Below, one piece after another: positions 10,730-23,210 of a stretch of 64,000 nucleotides of DNA (positions are counted from its first letter, which is position 1; every line of letters starts with the position of its first letter). This DNA is from Patiria pectinifera (Eukaryota > Echinodermata > Asteroidea > Valvatida > Asterinidae). The position numbers were made by a program, and so were the translations under genes. The DNA is taken from NCBI GenBank assembly GCA_029964075.1, contig CM057138.1:11960932-12024931 (forward strand), read 5' to 3'. Below the pieces are notes generated by a model. It was not told where the DNA came from. It did not search any database and saw only the letters and a program-made list of their open reading frames with translations.

Positions 10730-13700
10730 GCCATTAAAAACACTCCCACTGCAATCTGAGACACCGGTATCTTATGCGTCACGAACAAAACAGCCAGGAT
10801 GCGTTTGGTCATTTAGAGTTTACGCACAAAACCCTGGGCTGCCCAGGGACTTTGGACCTTCCCAGGGACATAGGGCCTTCTGAGGTTTGGAAAAAAAATA
10901 ATAGGCTGGTATGTCTTTTTAATAAATGAACAGGATGGTGTAACAATTACTCGGAAAATCGGCAATCACCACAAGTTACCGGCCTTCCTTGAAATTGTCA
11001 GGCCCCGGTAATTAACCCGCCTGGTTGTGTCCCTTGAGTTTCTGGTCGGCATCGAATTCATTTCCCTGTAGTCTAGTGTTGAAAAATGAAAATTAATAGC
11101 CGATTTTTTAGTCAAAAACCTTTATAATGTTTGCCATAAAAGCAAACACACACATGTATAATTTTTGTATCCTTGTGGAGTCATTTCTTTGTTCTCGTGT
11201 ACTAAAGTTTTCGAGTTTGAAAATGTAGTTTCAAAAGCTCATATTTTAAACAAAATTTATTTCATCTGCTGAAATTCGGACTTAATATCCCTTACATAAA
11301 ATACTTCAATTTGCAACGGATCAACGCACCTTGAAAATTCCTAATTTTTGAGTAAAATCCATATATCTATTTCATGATAACCTTGAGGAAGAGTTTTCAT
11401 AGTGCAAGTAAATTGAGGGTTTTTTTTCTCCGGTTTTTCTTAACTACACGAATATATCCGGCTTGATACATGTATCATCCAGATAGACCTAAAACAGTTT
11501 GCCTACGAACTTTCCATTATCTGATTTTAGCGATTTATATGTGCATATTTTTTAAAGAGAGTTTGAATTTCTGTTAAAAATGATATCCACAATATTTTCC
11601 CGGCTCATCCCATACAGGTTTACCACGGTATCTTTTTGTTGTGGAAATGTTTCTCAAATTGTGAAGGAGGAGGATACGCGTTTATCCTGCCCGGTTGAGG
11701 GATATTTACAGAAGACCCTCCGACGAAAAAAATGATTACAATAGACAATTGTGAAGACATTTTAGCATCTGGGACTTTAAACAGCACCTGACACATTATA
11801 AATGTGTAACATGCACAAACTTTACATTTAAAGCTTCACTACATATATAGAAATGATCAACCACGTCCTTTTCATTGAAGTACAGTTAACCCTAAAAGGG
11901 CCGGGTTATCTCTCAGCCGGGGGGGGGGGGCAATTCCCCGCCCCTAAGATGTCGGCCATGGAGTGACGAAAAGTACATGCATGACTCGGTACATGCATGA
12001 CGCAACTCAACATAAACATACCCAAGAAATTTCATTACTATAGGTCAAAGGGTTTTGAAATAATGGCTAATTAATTATCCATATGTACGAATGGCATTTC
12101 TGCTCTGTGTGCACGACGTATATGGGAACATTCAGTTTTTACGGCGCGTAGCCGGGGGGGGGGGAGTGATGGCTGTCACTACGATTTATTTTGTAAAACT
12201 TGTCATTTTGTCAGTGTTGGCATTGGGGAGGCCACTTAGGTGGCTTCTTTTGCAGTAGGAGCACGCAATGACTTTCAAAAATTAAACACTAATTTCTTTC
12301 TCCGCAACATTTTAAGGGGTGTGTAGGATTGGGGAGCACACGATGGGGAGGGGATAAAGGACTCAATTGGGGCGTGACCCGACTCCTCTCCGCCATTCCA
12401 CCACTCTTAAACGGCATTCGGCAGAACATTTTAAATCAGTTCGTTTGGTATCATTTAGGGTCTCTTCCTAAACATTTTAAAGAGTTTTGAGGGCAGAAGC
12501 CTGTGCTATGTTGACGATGACGACACTGATTATGACGACTGTGACGTTCTGTACATTTGTACATATTCCATTGTCTCAAAGCCTTCTATTCAAGGCGCAT
12601 CATGTTGCGTCTACCAATACTAAAAGGGAAATGGAGGTCAAATGTCACTCCAGTTGTTTGTGTGCAGTTGGAATTCGTAAAATGACCATAGAATAAATAG
12701 GTGCAATACCTTTCTTTTGCACTCAGCTGGGCACAAACAATTGGCGTTTGACAAATGAATATGATAAATTGTCACAAATAAGGTATACAAATTTATTGTC
12801 CTCCCCAAGGATACCAAAGTTCAGATATGATGTCCCCACATCTGAAATTTCTTTTGATGGTACGAAGAGCCCACTTTTAGACCCGGGTCATGAAAAAGTG
12901 TGGTTTTGAATAGTAAATCTTAATATATATATAAATAGGGCAAACAAATTGTGTTAAATTCTTAAAGGACATCTCCTTCATAGCAGGAGCACCTAACATT
13001 TAGACTTGTCTTGAAAAAGTTGGGGTTTGAAGAGTTAATCATTTAAATAATGATAAATACGGTATACAAAGGTCATTGACCTCTGTAAAGTCAAAAGAGG
13101 TCGAATACGATTTTTTCTACACCTGGTCATTATTTTCATCATGGCCTGAAGACCCATGACATGGACTTGGGTCATATGAAAGTGGTGTTCCCAAGAACAG
13201 TTGTTATAAGTAGAGTATATAAAGGTAACTGATATCTCAAATGTCACCAGAGGTCATACATGAAATGTATCTACATCTGAAAATTTTACGGAGAACAAAC
13301 ATGCGAAGTTTTATGCTTTAGTCAAAAGGTGCACAATAGTATCAGATATTTGACCTTACCAGCCCAACTACAGGACAGTCGTTCTGGTGAAGCAGACATC
13401 TTTCAAACCCCTAGACCTGACATGAGCATGTATTCATTTCCAGATCATTAAGTTTATGCACAATGTAGGATTATCCAATACTGTTGGCGTAATTTGGCGG
13501 TCACTTGACAGCGTTTTGCATCCTGAATTTAACAATGTAATATCATAGGCGGGTATAGGTTTTCGTTAAGATGTCTATGGTTGAAGTGGAACAACTTATT
13601 CGCCGAACAGTGTCTCCATGCGTATGACGTAGTGCTACCCGATTAGGACATCTGCTAGCAAACATTATGCAAAAATGGCCACCAAATACGAAAATTATAA

Positions 13701-14263
13701 CGGTGGTACTGGTCACAATGAGTAAAATCCCCCCATATTGCAAAATGGCTGCCACGCCTCTCAATGGGGAAGTTTGCGTTGGCTCCATATCAGGAAATAT
13801 ATGTCTCACACTAAACATTCTGTGTAAAGTTTCATGCCTTTATGAAAGCGGGCGGGGGGCGGATGGGCTGGACACCACATGGCACTAAGGGGCGCTGTTG
13901 ATGCAAAAAATTGCACGCTTGCTTTACGTCTCTTAACTGTACATTAAAACCGTGATTTTTTTAAGTTTCAGAACTATTTCAATTCATTTTGAATAATGGA
14001 AATGGATTTTGGTTTCTCGTAACGTATATGGCGGGGACAATTCAATGGCCCATCTCCCCTGGTCATAAAGTTATTTACGCCAATTGACAAAACGAATGAG
14101 GGCGCGCGCTCTATTTCTTCTCACGTGATTGACTATTCACACACCTGAGTGAGTTGTCGGTCAAGCTGTCGCATCGTCTAAAGGTAAGTCATCCAAAAAT
14201 ATCTGTTTTCAGACCTCCAAATTAACTTTTTTTGATATGAAATTTGGTTTTTAAAACAAATTC
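10730..14263. repeat. 3.54 kb tandem unit 3
   Basis: 3534 bp, nearly identical to units 1 and 2 except for a patch at about 12608-12990 that differs at many positions and shares several variants with diverged unit 4 (for example AAAGGGAAATGGAGG and GATGG.ACGAAGAGCCCAC). Outside the patch identity returns to the unit 1/2 level on both sides. Confidence 0.9.
11886..12164 (+). mobile_element. Truncated piggyBac-type MITE inside unit 3
   Basis: Third copy of the same truncated element, with TTAACCCTAAAAGGGCCGGG at its left end and a G run at its broken right end. Confidence 0.75.
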
Positions 14264-17200
14264 GCCATTAAAAACACTCCCACTGCAATCTGAGACACCG
14301 GTATCTTATGCGTCACGAACAAAACAGCCAGGATGCGTTTAGTCATTTAGAGTTTACGCACAAAACCCTGGGCTGCCCAGGGACTTTGGACCTTCCCAGG
14401 GACATAGGGCCTTCTGAGGTTTGGAAAAAAATAATAGGCTGGTATGTCTTTTTAATAAATGAACAGGATGGTGTAACAATTCCTTGGAAAATCGGCAATC
14501 ACCACAAGTTACCGGCCTTCTTTGAAATTGTCAGGCCCCGGTAATTAACCCGCCTGGTTGTGTCCCTTGAGTTTCTGGTCGGCATCGAATTCATTTCCCT
14601 GTATGTTGAATAATGAAAAATAATAGTTAGCCGATTATTTTTGTCAATAACCTTTATAATGTTTGCCATAAACACTCACACATGTATGAATTTGTATCCT
14701 TGTGAAGTAATTTCTTTGTTCTCGTGTACTAAAGTTTTCAGTAGGAGCACGCAATGAGTTTCAAAAATTAAACACTAATTTCTTTCTCCCCAACATTTTA
14801 AGGGGTTTTGTAGGATTGGGAGCACACGTGGCGGAGGGGAAAAAGGACTCGATTGGGGCGCGACCCGACTCCCTCTCCGCCATTCCACCACTCTAAAACG
14901 ACATTCGGCAGAACATTTCAAATCAGTTCGTTCGGTATCAATTATAGGGTCTCTTTCTGAACATTTTAAAGAGTTTTGAGGGACGAAGCCTGTGCTATGT
15001 TGACGATGACGACACTGATTATGACAACAACGATGACGACTATTACGTTCTGTACATTTGTACATATTCCATTGTCTCAAAGTCTTCTATTCAAGTCGCA
15101 TCATGTTGCGATTGCCAATACTAAAAGGGAAATGGAGGTCAAATGTCACCCCAGTTGTTTGTGTGCGGTTTGAATTCATAAAATGACCGTTGAATAATAG
15201 GTGCAATACCTTTCTTTTGCACTCAGCTTGGGCACGAACAATTGGCGTTTGACGAACAAAATATGATAAATAGCCACAAATAAGGTATTCACAATTTGTT
15301 GTCCTCCTCATGGATACCAAAGTTCAGCTATGATGTTCCGACATCTGAAATTTTTTTGATGGCACGAAGAGCCCACTTTTAGACCCGGGTCATGAAAAAG
15401 TGAGGTTTTGAATAGTAAATCTTAATAAATATATAAATAGGGCAAACAGGTTTTGTTAAATTCTTGAAGGACATCTCTTTCATAGCAGCAGCACCTAACA
15501 TTTAGACTTGTCTTGAAAAAGTTGGGGTTTGAAGAGTAAATCATACAAATAATGATAAATACGGTATACAAAGGTCATTGACCTCTGTAAAGTCAAAAGA
15601 GGTCGAATACGATTTTTTACTACACCTGATCATTATTCTCATCATGGCCTGAAGACCTATGACATGGACTTGGGTCATATGAAAGGGGTGTTCCCAAGAA
15701 CAGTTGTTATAAGTAGAGTATGTAAAGGTAACTGACCTTTAAAATATCAGCAGAGGTCAATATGAAATGCCTCTACATCTGAACATTTTATGAAGTTTTA
15801 TGCTTTAGTCAAAAGGTGCACAATAGTATCAGACATTTAACATTACCAGCCCAACTACAAGACAATCGTTCTGGTGAAGCAGACATTCTTTAAACCCCTA
15901 CACTTGACATGAGCATGTATTTATTTTCAGACCATTAAGTTAACGCACAATGTAGGATTATCCAATAGTGTTGGCGTAACATGGTGGTCATGTGACAGCG
16001 TTTTGCATCCAGAATTAAACAATGTAATATCATAGGCGGGTATATGTTTTCGTTAGATGTCTATGGTTGAAATGGAACAACTTATTCCCCGAATAGGATT
16101 TTGACAAAAACATGGGCAAAACATTGGTACAGTGTCTCCATGCGTAAGACGCAGTGCTTCCATCATAAGTACGGACTCGATGGAGTTGTCTTACAGTGGC
16201 TTGTTTCCTACTTGGAAGATCGGAAGCAGGTCGTTGTTATCAATGGTGTACTGTCACAAGCGTTTCCACTCTCATGGGGAGTACCTCAAAGATCCGTCAT
16301 GGGACCTCTGGATTATATCCTGTACACTGGTCCCATGAGTGACGTCATAAGTGCCCATCAATGTGTTCAACATATGATATACGCTGACGATACACAACTG
16401 TATCTGATACTCCAAAAAAGTGAGGTTTCCAGCGGGGTTGTGAGAATTAAGCAGTGCATCTCTGATGTTAAAGCCTGGGCGAGTAGCAATAACCTAATGC
16501 TGAACGGCGCCAAAACAGAAATCCTGCAGTCACTTCTCAGTTTCGGAACTCTGGTGAGCTACCAGATTTCAACATTGATGGCACAGTAATCACTCCTTCA
16601 GAATTTGCTAGGGACCTTGGAGTTACAGTAAACAACACCCTGAATGTGAAATGGCACATTTTGCAACTCCTGTCCAGCAGCTGCCTTTGGAATCCACAAA
16701 ATTGGGAAACTCAGAAAGTTCCTCAACCAAAGTTCCACCGAGCGTCTAGTAAATGCTTTTTTTACGTCCCACCTTGATTACTGTAATAGTTTGTTAATAA
16801 ATTCACCCATTTCCCATTTGTCGGCACTTCAACATATCCAGAACACAGCAGCTCGTCTCATCACGCGCAAAAGGAAACATAAACACATAACCCCAATCCT
16901 TCGTGCCCTACACTGGCTCCCCATTTCACAACGCATCCAGTTCAAGATCCTCCTTCTCACTTACAAGGCTCGGAACGGACTTGCACCCTCATACATCAAG
17001 GAACTCATCACACCCAAACTGCAAACCTCTTCCATCCATCTCCGCTCATCACCCACAGCACACTTGCAACTTGCTCCTGGTCCTCGTACCCATATTCGAT
17101 ACGGTGGTCGAGCCTTCTCCGTATGTGCTCCCAAACTTTGGAACAATCTCCCCATCGTCATACGGGATTCCCAAACTCTGGACATTTTCAAAACCAGATT

Positions 17201-18053
17201 GAAAACACACCTATTTAACTCCGAGTCAACTTAGACACATTTGACATTTCTTTAGTTGTTACACTACATTGTATCCTGTGTATTTTGGTACTAAATATAC
17301 TTACGTATGTTTACTTTTTGTAAAGCGCTTTGAAACACTGCGTATTAAGCGCTATATAAATGGTAATTATTATTATTATTATTACCCGATTAGGACATCT
17401 ACTAGCAAACATTATGCAAAAATTGCCACCAAATACGAAAATTATAACGGTGGTACTGGTCACAATGGGTAATATCCCCCAATTTGCAAAATGACTGCCA
17501 CGCCTCTCAACGGGGAAGTTTGCGTTGCCTCCATACCAGGAAATATATGTCTCACACTAAACATTCTGTATAAAGTTTCATGCCTTTATGAAAGCGGGCG
17601 GGGGGCGGCTGGGCTGGACACCACATGACACTAAAGGGCGCTGTTGATGCAAAAACTTGCACGCTTGCTTTACGTCTCTTAACTTTACATCAAAACTGTT
17701 AATTTTAAAGTCTGTGTACTGTTTGTTCTCCGTTTTCAGAACTATTTCAATTCATTTTGAATAACGGAAGTTAAAAGATAACCTTAAAATCGCCACATTT
17801 TGTTTCTCGTAACGAATATGGCGGAGACAATGTAATGACCCATCTCCCCTGGTCATAAAGTTATTTACGCCAATTGACAAAACGAATGAGGGCGCGCGCT
17901 CTTTTTCTTCTCACGTGATTGACTATTCACACACCTTTTTTTATAAGTGAGTTGTCGGTCGAGCTGTCGCATCGTCTAAAGGTAAGTCATCCAAAAATAT
18001 CTGTTTTCAGACCTCCAAATTAACTTTTTTGATATGAAATTTGGTTTTTAAAA
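14264..18053. repeat. Diverged tandem unit 4, with deletion and LINE insertion
   Basis: Aligns with the other units from its start to its end, with many substitutions. Relative to unit 1 it lacks about 1.04 kb, from just after ACTAAAGTTTTC to AGTAGGAGCACGC (junction near 14739); the missing piece includes the MITE. It is interrupted by a LINE at about 16160-17389. Its end keeps the AAAGGTAAGT exon-like segment (17980-17989). It may be the oldest unit, or one that escaped homogenisation at the edge of the array. Confidence 0.85.
16160..17389 (+). pseudogene. 5'-truncated CR1/L2-like LINE (RT and C-terminal region)
   Basis: The frame at 16160-16560 gives an RT domain: HHKYGLDGVVLQWLVSYL, then WGVPQRSVMGPL (usual form GVPQGSVLGPL), then the catalytic box YADDTQLYL. 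After a frame change, 16791-17234 encodes the family's C-terminal region with HWLPISQRIQFKI, APSYIKEL and LWNNLP. The 3' end carries AAAGCGCTTTGAAACAC, GCGCTATATAAATGG and a short ATT tail, typical of CR1/L2-group LINEs. The insertion begins inside RT, as expected for incomplete reverse transcription. It broke unit 4 between GTGCT and ACCCGATT, sites that are adjacent in units 1-3. Frameshifts make it inactive. Confidence 0.85.
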
Positions 18054-18455
18054 CCTTTACTATAATGTGAATCGATAAATTTGACTCAACTGGTTAAATA
18101 AAGTATGAATTTAGGTCTACGAAAACCACAGGCATAATGGCGTGGAATTCTAATGGCGTGGAATTCCCCCAAGATAAAAATACATTTATTAAAGCGTACA
18201 AAGTACCATAAAGGTCAGTTGTTGCACTGTTATTAATCAAATTGCATTCCTTTAGTATAATTGTAAGCAATGCATGCTCAGGCAGCACGACTCTGGACCA
18301 TTTCAAGATGATTTTTTTTTAATGATGTTGCTTCGAACGGATCACATACAGTTGATACATACTCGGGATTTGAGGCACAAGATCGAGTACGCTGATATTT
18401 TTGCCAATTTGGAGCAATGCTTCAGGTTCCTTCTCAACATTTCACATTTGCCGTG
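18054..18455. other. Spacer between tandem array and GC-rich palindrome
   Basis: AT-rich. A short duplication of TGGCGTGGAATTC stands at 18138-18167. I see no gene. Confidence 0.5.
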
Positions 18456-18927
18456 ATACCCCCGTCACACCGGAGGTGCAGTGCCACTGCGGTGCTTTTA
18501 CGGCATAAACCGCAGTGGCACCACCATGATCGCCGTGGTTCCGCAGTGGTTCCGTCATTGATCGCCGTAGCACCGCGGAAAACTGTCAAAACCGCGGACC
18601 TTCGCGGTGGCACGGCGTAAACTTTGAACATGTTCAAAACTTCCGCAGTGCCACCGCGGGTTGGGCCAATCTGCAGTGGGATCGCCGCGGCACCGCCATG
18701 ACCGCCGTGGCACCGTACAAGGACCGCAGTAGGACCTCTATCACCGCCGTGTCTCCGCAGTACAACCGCCGTGCAATCGCGAAGGTCCGCAGTTTTGACA
18801 GTTTTCCTCGATGCTACGGCGATCAATGACGGAACCACTGCGGAACTACGGCGATCATGGCGGTGCCACTGCGGTTTATGCCGTACAAGCACCGCAGTGG
18901 CACCGCACATCCGGTGTGACGGGGGTA
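18456..18927. mobile_element. GC-rich 472 bp palindromic (foldback) element
   Basis: The left arm begins ATACCCCCGTCACACCGG and the right arm ends with its reverse complement. The arms are about 150 bp and differ at few positions. The interior is built from short variants of CCGCAGTGGCACCGC and GATCGCCGTGG in both orientations, with GC content far above its neighbours. No protein is encoded. A further end-like sequence, CCCGTGTGACGTGGGTAT, lies at 19017-19034, so the full element may run from 18456 to 19034. Non-autonomous DNA transposon or foldback is the best call; the superfamily is unknown. Confidence 0.75.
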
Positions 18928-19034
18928 TGACGGGTAGGGAAAAACTATGAAAAACTACTGCCGGTGTCACTACGGTGATGGCGGTTTTGACCAAAAACCG
19001 TAGTGGCACCGCGCCTCCCGTGTGACGTGGGTAT

Positions 19035-19220
19035 TATTATTATTATTTATTTAGCCATTCTCACAACATTATAAAGAAAGGCAAGGAACAGCAAAAGTAC
19101 AAGTACTGTGGTCCGAGGACCTGCTGCACCGTTAAAACAAGCTAGAATAGATAAAAAAAAATAAAACAATTTAAAAGCCAAAAAAAGCATATTATTACAT
19201 AAAAAGCAAGTACATTATAT
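19035..19220. other. ATT-rich junction, possible minus-strand retroposon tail
   Basis: TATTATTATTATT followed by ATTTAGCCATTCTC reads on the minus strand as a sequence ending in AATAATAATA, like a LINE or SINE 3' tail. There is too little to name a family. Confidence 0.25.
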
Positions 19221-22200
19221 TAGTGGAGCTGCTAAGCAAAAAAATCGTGCACTTTGTGGTAAAAGCATGGAATTTGGCATGTGGGGTCAATATGGGCTAG
19301 AAATCATTCAAAGATCGGGACCCATCCTGGATTTTGCCCATTTTGGGGGCGGAGCTTGATTTTTTTAAAAAAGGGGTGCAAACAATACGAACTCATAAAA
19401 ACTGTATTTAACATCCATTTTCTAGTTTTTCTATGCTTTGAAAATGCTTTGAAAATAAACTTAAACATAAAATAAGACATTCTAGCGTTTTAGCGCCTGT
19501 TATTTTCCACCCATTTTGTTTGCGTGGCCTAAATGTGTAAAAGAGGTTGTATATGTTATCAGTTTGGTTCAAATATGGAAAATACCATTCAGTTGGGTGG
19601 TAAAATCTTGAAAATTGGCATGTTTAGTCGAAATGGGCTGAAAATCATTTTAAGAGGTGGATCCATGTTGGATCTTGCCCATTTTGGGGGCGGAGCTTGA
19701 TCGGTTAAAAAGGGGAGTGGGGGGGGGGGCAACGGTGGACTTCACCTATTCTTGCAAGTGATGTTCATGTATATGTGGGCATGTAAACATGAAAATAATT
19801 TTAAAAAAATATGCGCAGAGTATACGTCAATTCCTTGCAGTCTGTTCTGCTGAATTTATATCATATGGATGTTTGGACTTGCATGGAAAGTAATATCTTG
19901 ATGTTTGAAAAGGTGGGATTAATATTTTTGAGAAATTATGTAGCTTCTTAAAAAATATGCTTGCACTTTGATAAACAATTCCAAAATATACAAAGTACAT
20001 GCAGGAATGACTAAATGTAGTATTAAAAGCACAGTATCTTTACATCACAGCAACAATGTAGCTGATAACATTATTTGTGTCATTATTTGTGCCCAAAACA
20101 TTGCCACTTGATACGAATTAATACAAGACTTATATCTGCGGATCGCATGTGTCACCTATATATTTTGTGTTCTTAAAAAAAATGCTCTTGACGTTGTGTG
20201 CATTTTTAAACAACGACCTCAAATGACCCCTACATGACTTTTGACCTCCAAGTTTTGAAGAGTTGTGATGAACCCCAACCCAAGGAGCACTCCATCCAAC
20301 TTCTAAGTGACATTAAACTGATCCATCAAATTCTGTAGACAAAGAATCATTTGAAGCATATTTGAACAATGACCTCTAATGAGCCCTACATGACCTTTGA
20401 CCTCAGTAATTCCATGAAGAATTGTGTCTTTTCATGCACCCAAGGGTCACTGCATCTAAGTTTCATCAAAATCCATGAAAATATGTAGAATGTTGTTAGT
20501 TTTCCCCAAAAACTGTTAATTACCTTTTTTTTACACAGAAGTTCTAAGGGTAAGTTTGGAAAAATGTTGATGAATGGTTTTTAAATAGTCGGGGGGGGGG
20601 GGGGCTCTTTCAGGCGATGACAACACCATTCACTTTTTGTAAGCCCCGTATTAAAGTAAAGGTCAAGTGACTTCATGTACTTGACAAAATATTGTTTGTC
20701 AATTAATGGTCTATCTGATTACAAAATATCAACATGAGTTTTATTTTGTTCAAGACTTTGTTCAAGCGATGGCCACTTTTGAAGATGTTGGATAAGGGTT
20801 AATCTTTGTTCAAAGTTTCATGTTTATACAAGGTACTGTTTAGAAGAAAAGAAGCGGAGCATCATGTAGAAAAAAAAAAGAAACAAAGGGCAGAAGAAAA
20901 TTGTGACCATTTCAAAATTGTGATCAGGTTGTACCCACTCCTCGCTTTTTTGCGCAGACAAGCCATGAAGCCGTTCTGGGCGCAGACGTTTTGAATTCAT
21001 GTGGGTGTTTGTAAAACAAAATGAAATTAGATGAAGTGAATTTCGAAAGTGCACTCTATATGTGGTATCTACCAAAATGACATCAAATAGAGTACTGGCC
21101 AACCAACATTCGTGCCGAATTTTAGGAAAATCACGCAAAAAATATAGGAATTACAATGGGGGAGTGAGGGGGAACAACAATGCGGTCTATAGCAGATCCA
21201 TAACACCCCAGTCCTGATAGCGTGATTGTTAACTTTCAATAGAGTGTGGTCGTATCAATGAATAGAGAATCCACAGCCATTGACTCCTGGCAATTGCTTC
21301 AATATTTACACATAGGGCCAAAGAATAATAATTCTGCTTCCGGTACCCCACCTACCCTATTTTGACAGCCCTACCCTAATATTGTTTTGGGAACAATAAA
21401 AAAATTAACAAAAACCATCAATTACCACCTTTTACCATGGAATACACGCAGACACCTACATATGATCAACACAAAAAGAATGTACCCCACAAGAATTCCC
21501 TACCTTCCTACCCTACTTTCAAATGCCATGTTATCGGAAACAGAAGTATTTTTTGGCTTAGGCTGTATGTACCAGGTACATCTAAGGACATGAAACCACT
21601 TTGAGTAAGTATACCCAGTAGAAATATTACCATTTTACCTTTCTATGCGAATATTCAGCCCTCTACTTTAAAATGTAGCTCCAGCCCTAAAAGGGCAAAG
21701 TCCTTGCAACCTTTTAAACTTATCTTTACAGTGTATGGCAAACATAGTTAACCAATGCAGAATTTGTGTTTTACCAGCAAAAATGCTGATTTTCCCTCGT
21801 TTGAATGAAGCTGCTTAAATGTAAGGACTCCTTTTCATATTTAGGCCACGCCCACAAAAGGGCAAAAAATAACAAGTGTTACAATGTTGGATTTTTTTTT
21901 ATCATGTCTCTGTTTATTTAAAAGCATGAAGAATAAAGGAAAATGGATGTTAAATATAGTTTTTCTAAATTGTTATTTGTTTGCACTCCCCTTTTTAACC
22001 GATCAAGCTCCGCCCCCAAAATGGCAAGATCCAAGATGGGTCCACCTCTTAAAATGATGTTCAGCCCATTTCGACTAAACTTGCCAATTTTAAAGATTTT
22101 ACCACCCAACTGAATGTTATTTTTATATATTTGAACCAAACTGCTAATATATACCGCCTCTTTTACACATTTAGGCCACGCCCACAAAATGGGTGGAAAA

Positions 22201-22471
22201 TAACAGGTGTTTACAAGCTAGAATGTCTTATTTTATGTTTAAGCTTACTTTAACGCATAGAAAAAACGAGGAAAATGGATGTTAAATACAGTTTTTATTG
22301 TTTGCACCCCCTTTTTCAAAAAATTAAGCTCCACCCCAAAATGGGCAAAATCCAGGATGGGTCCCGATCTTAAAAAGATTTCTAGCCCATTCCGACCCCG
22401 CATGCCAAATTTCATGCTTTTACCACAAAGTGCACGATTTGGGCCAAAAATGGACCTAAGTAGCTCCACTA
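19221..22471. mobile_element. 3.25 kb element with about 500 bp inverted arms
   Basis: The ends read TAGTGGAGCTGCT and its near reverse complement AGTAGCTCCACTA, each flanked by TATAT. The arms span about 19221-19725 and 21978-22471. Each arm contains two related modules marked by CCCATTTTGGGGGCGGAGCTTGAT and a GGTAAAA.C.TG/AATT.GGCATG motif, so the arms themselves arose by duplication. The 2.2 kb interior has paired TGACCTTTGACCTC modules near 20230 and 20391 and a G16-type run near 20591. I find no transposase, so it is non-autonomous. Confidence 0.7.
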
Positions 22472-23030
22472 TATATACATATATAAACAAGCACTAAAAC
22501 GTTCCATAAGAAAGACACTGACAGAACAAAAAACCCAATGAATTTAAACATGAACCCAAAAATTGAGGGAGATTACCGAGATAAAAAAACACAAAATATG
22601 ACTAAAACGGGGACGGATGATTAAAAGGCAAAGATACAAAACAATGAATGAATTAAAAACAACAAAAAAATATCTTAGGTGACTTAAGCGGGGAAAGATA
22701 ACAAAAATTACCATGATCAAAAGAATGCTGAAGGATGATGACAGACAAACAAATGACAGAATGAAAGAAAACAACACTGAATTTAGACGTAAAAACCAAA
22801 ACTTTTACGAAAGAAAAAAAGAAACCGGCTAGAGTTGAGAAAAGTGCTTAAATGAAGACTTATGATGGAAAAAAAACCCAATGAATTAAAACACACAAAA
22901 ACCAAAAATATTACAGAGAATATTGGAATTATATATTTAAAACAACCTGCATATTATATAAAACAAACACATGAACAGCGTTGCTCTGTTTCGGTCTGGT
23001 GCTCATGTCTTTGGGATGCACCAGTCTCTG
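22472..23030. other. A-rich non-coding sequence
   Basis: Strongly A-rich on the plus strand, with simple AAAC/AAAT character. No gene or terminal repeat is seen. Confidence 0.5.
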
Positions 23031-23210
23031 TCAGAGAGTGTCGGCTGGTTTGAAGCACACTGAGATGCGGTAATCGCCCAGGATACATTTGATATTTATC
23101 CGCGACATCTTGCTGGTAGGGATGGTGACAGAGATGACACGGCGCTGCTTAGTCGCGTTAGCAGTGGTCCTGTTGCGAGAATGGCGCCTCGGGTGTAGAA
23201 CTTCACTTGA
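23031..23210 (-). other. Coding-like open frame of 59 codons, unidentified
   Basis: On the minus strand an open frame bounded by stops reads VLHPRRHSRNRTT, then RRVISVTIPTSKMSRINIKC and ILGDYRISVCFKP before a TGA at 23031-23033. Its amino-acid mix and GC content (higher than the flanks) look protein-like rather than background. I do not recognise a family. It could be a terminal exon or a transposon fragment; no splice acceptor was confirmed. Confidence 0.2.

Noticed and set aside
18434-19009. 191-codon minus-strand frame rich in Arg, Ala and Val
   Set aside because: It is the translation of the GC-rich palindrome, where stop codons are rare by composition. The peptide repeats mirror the DNA repeats.
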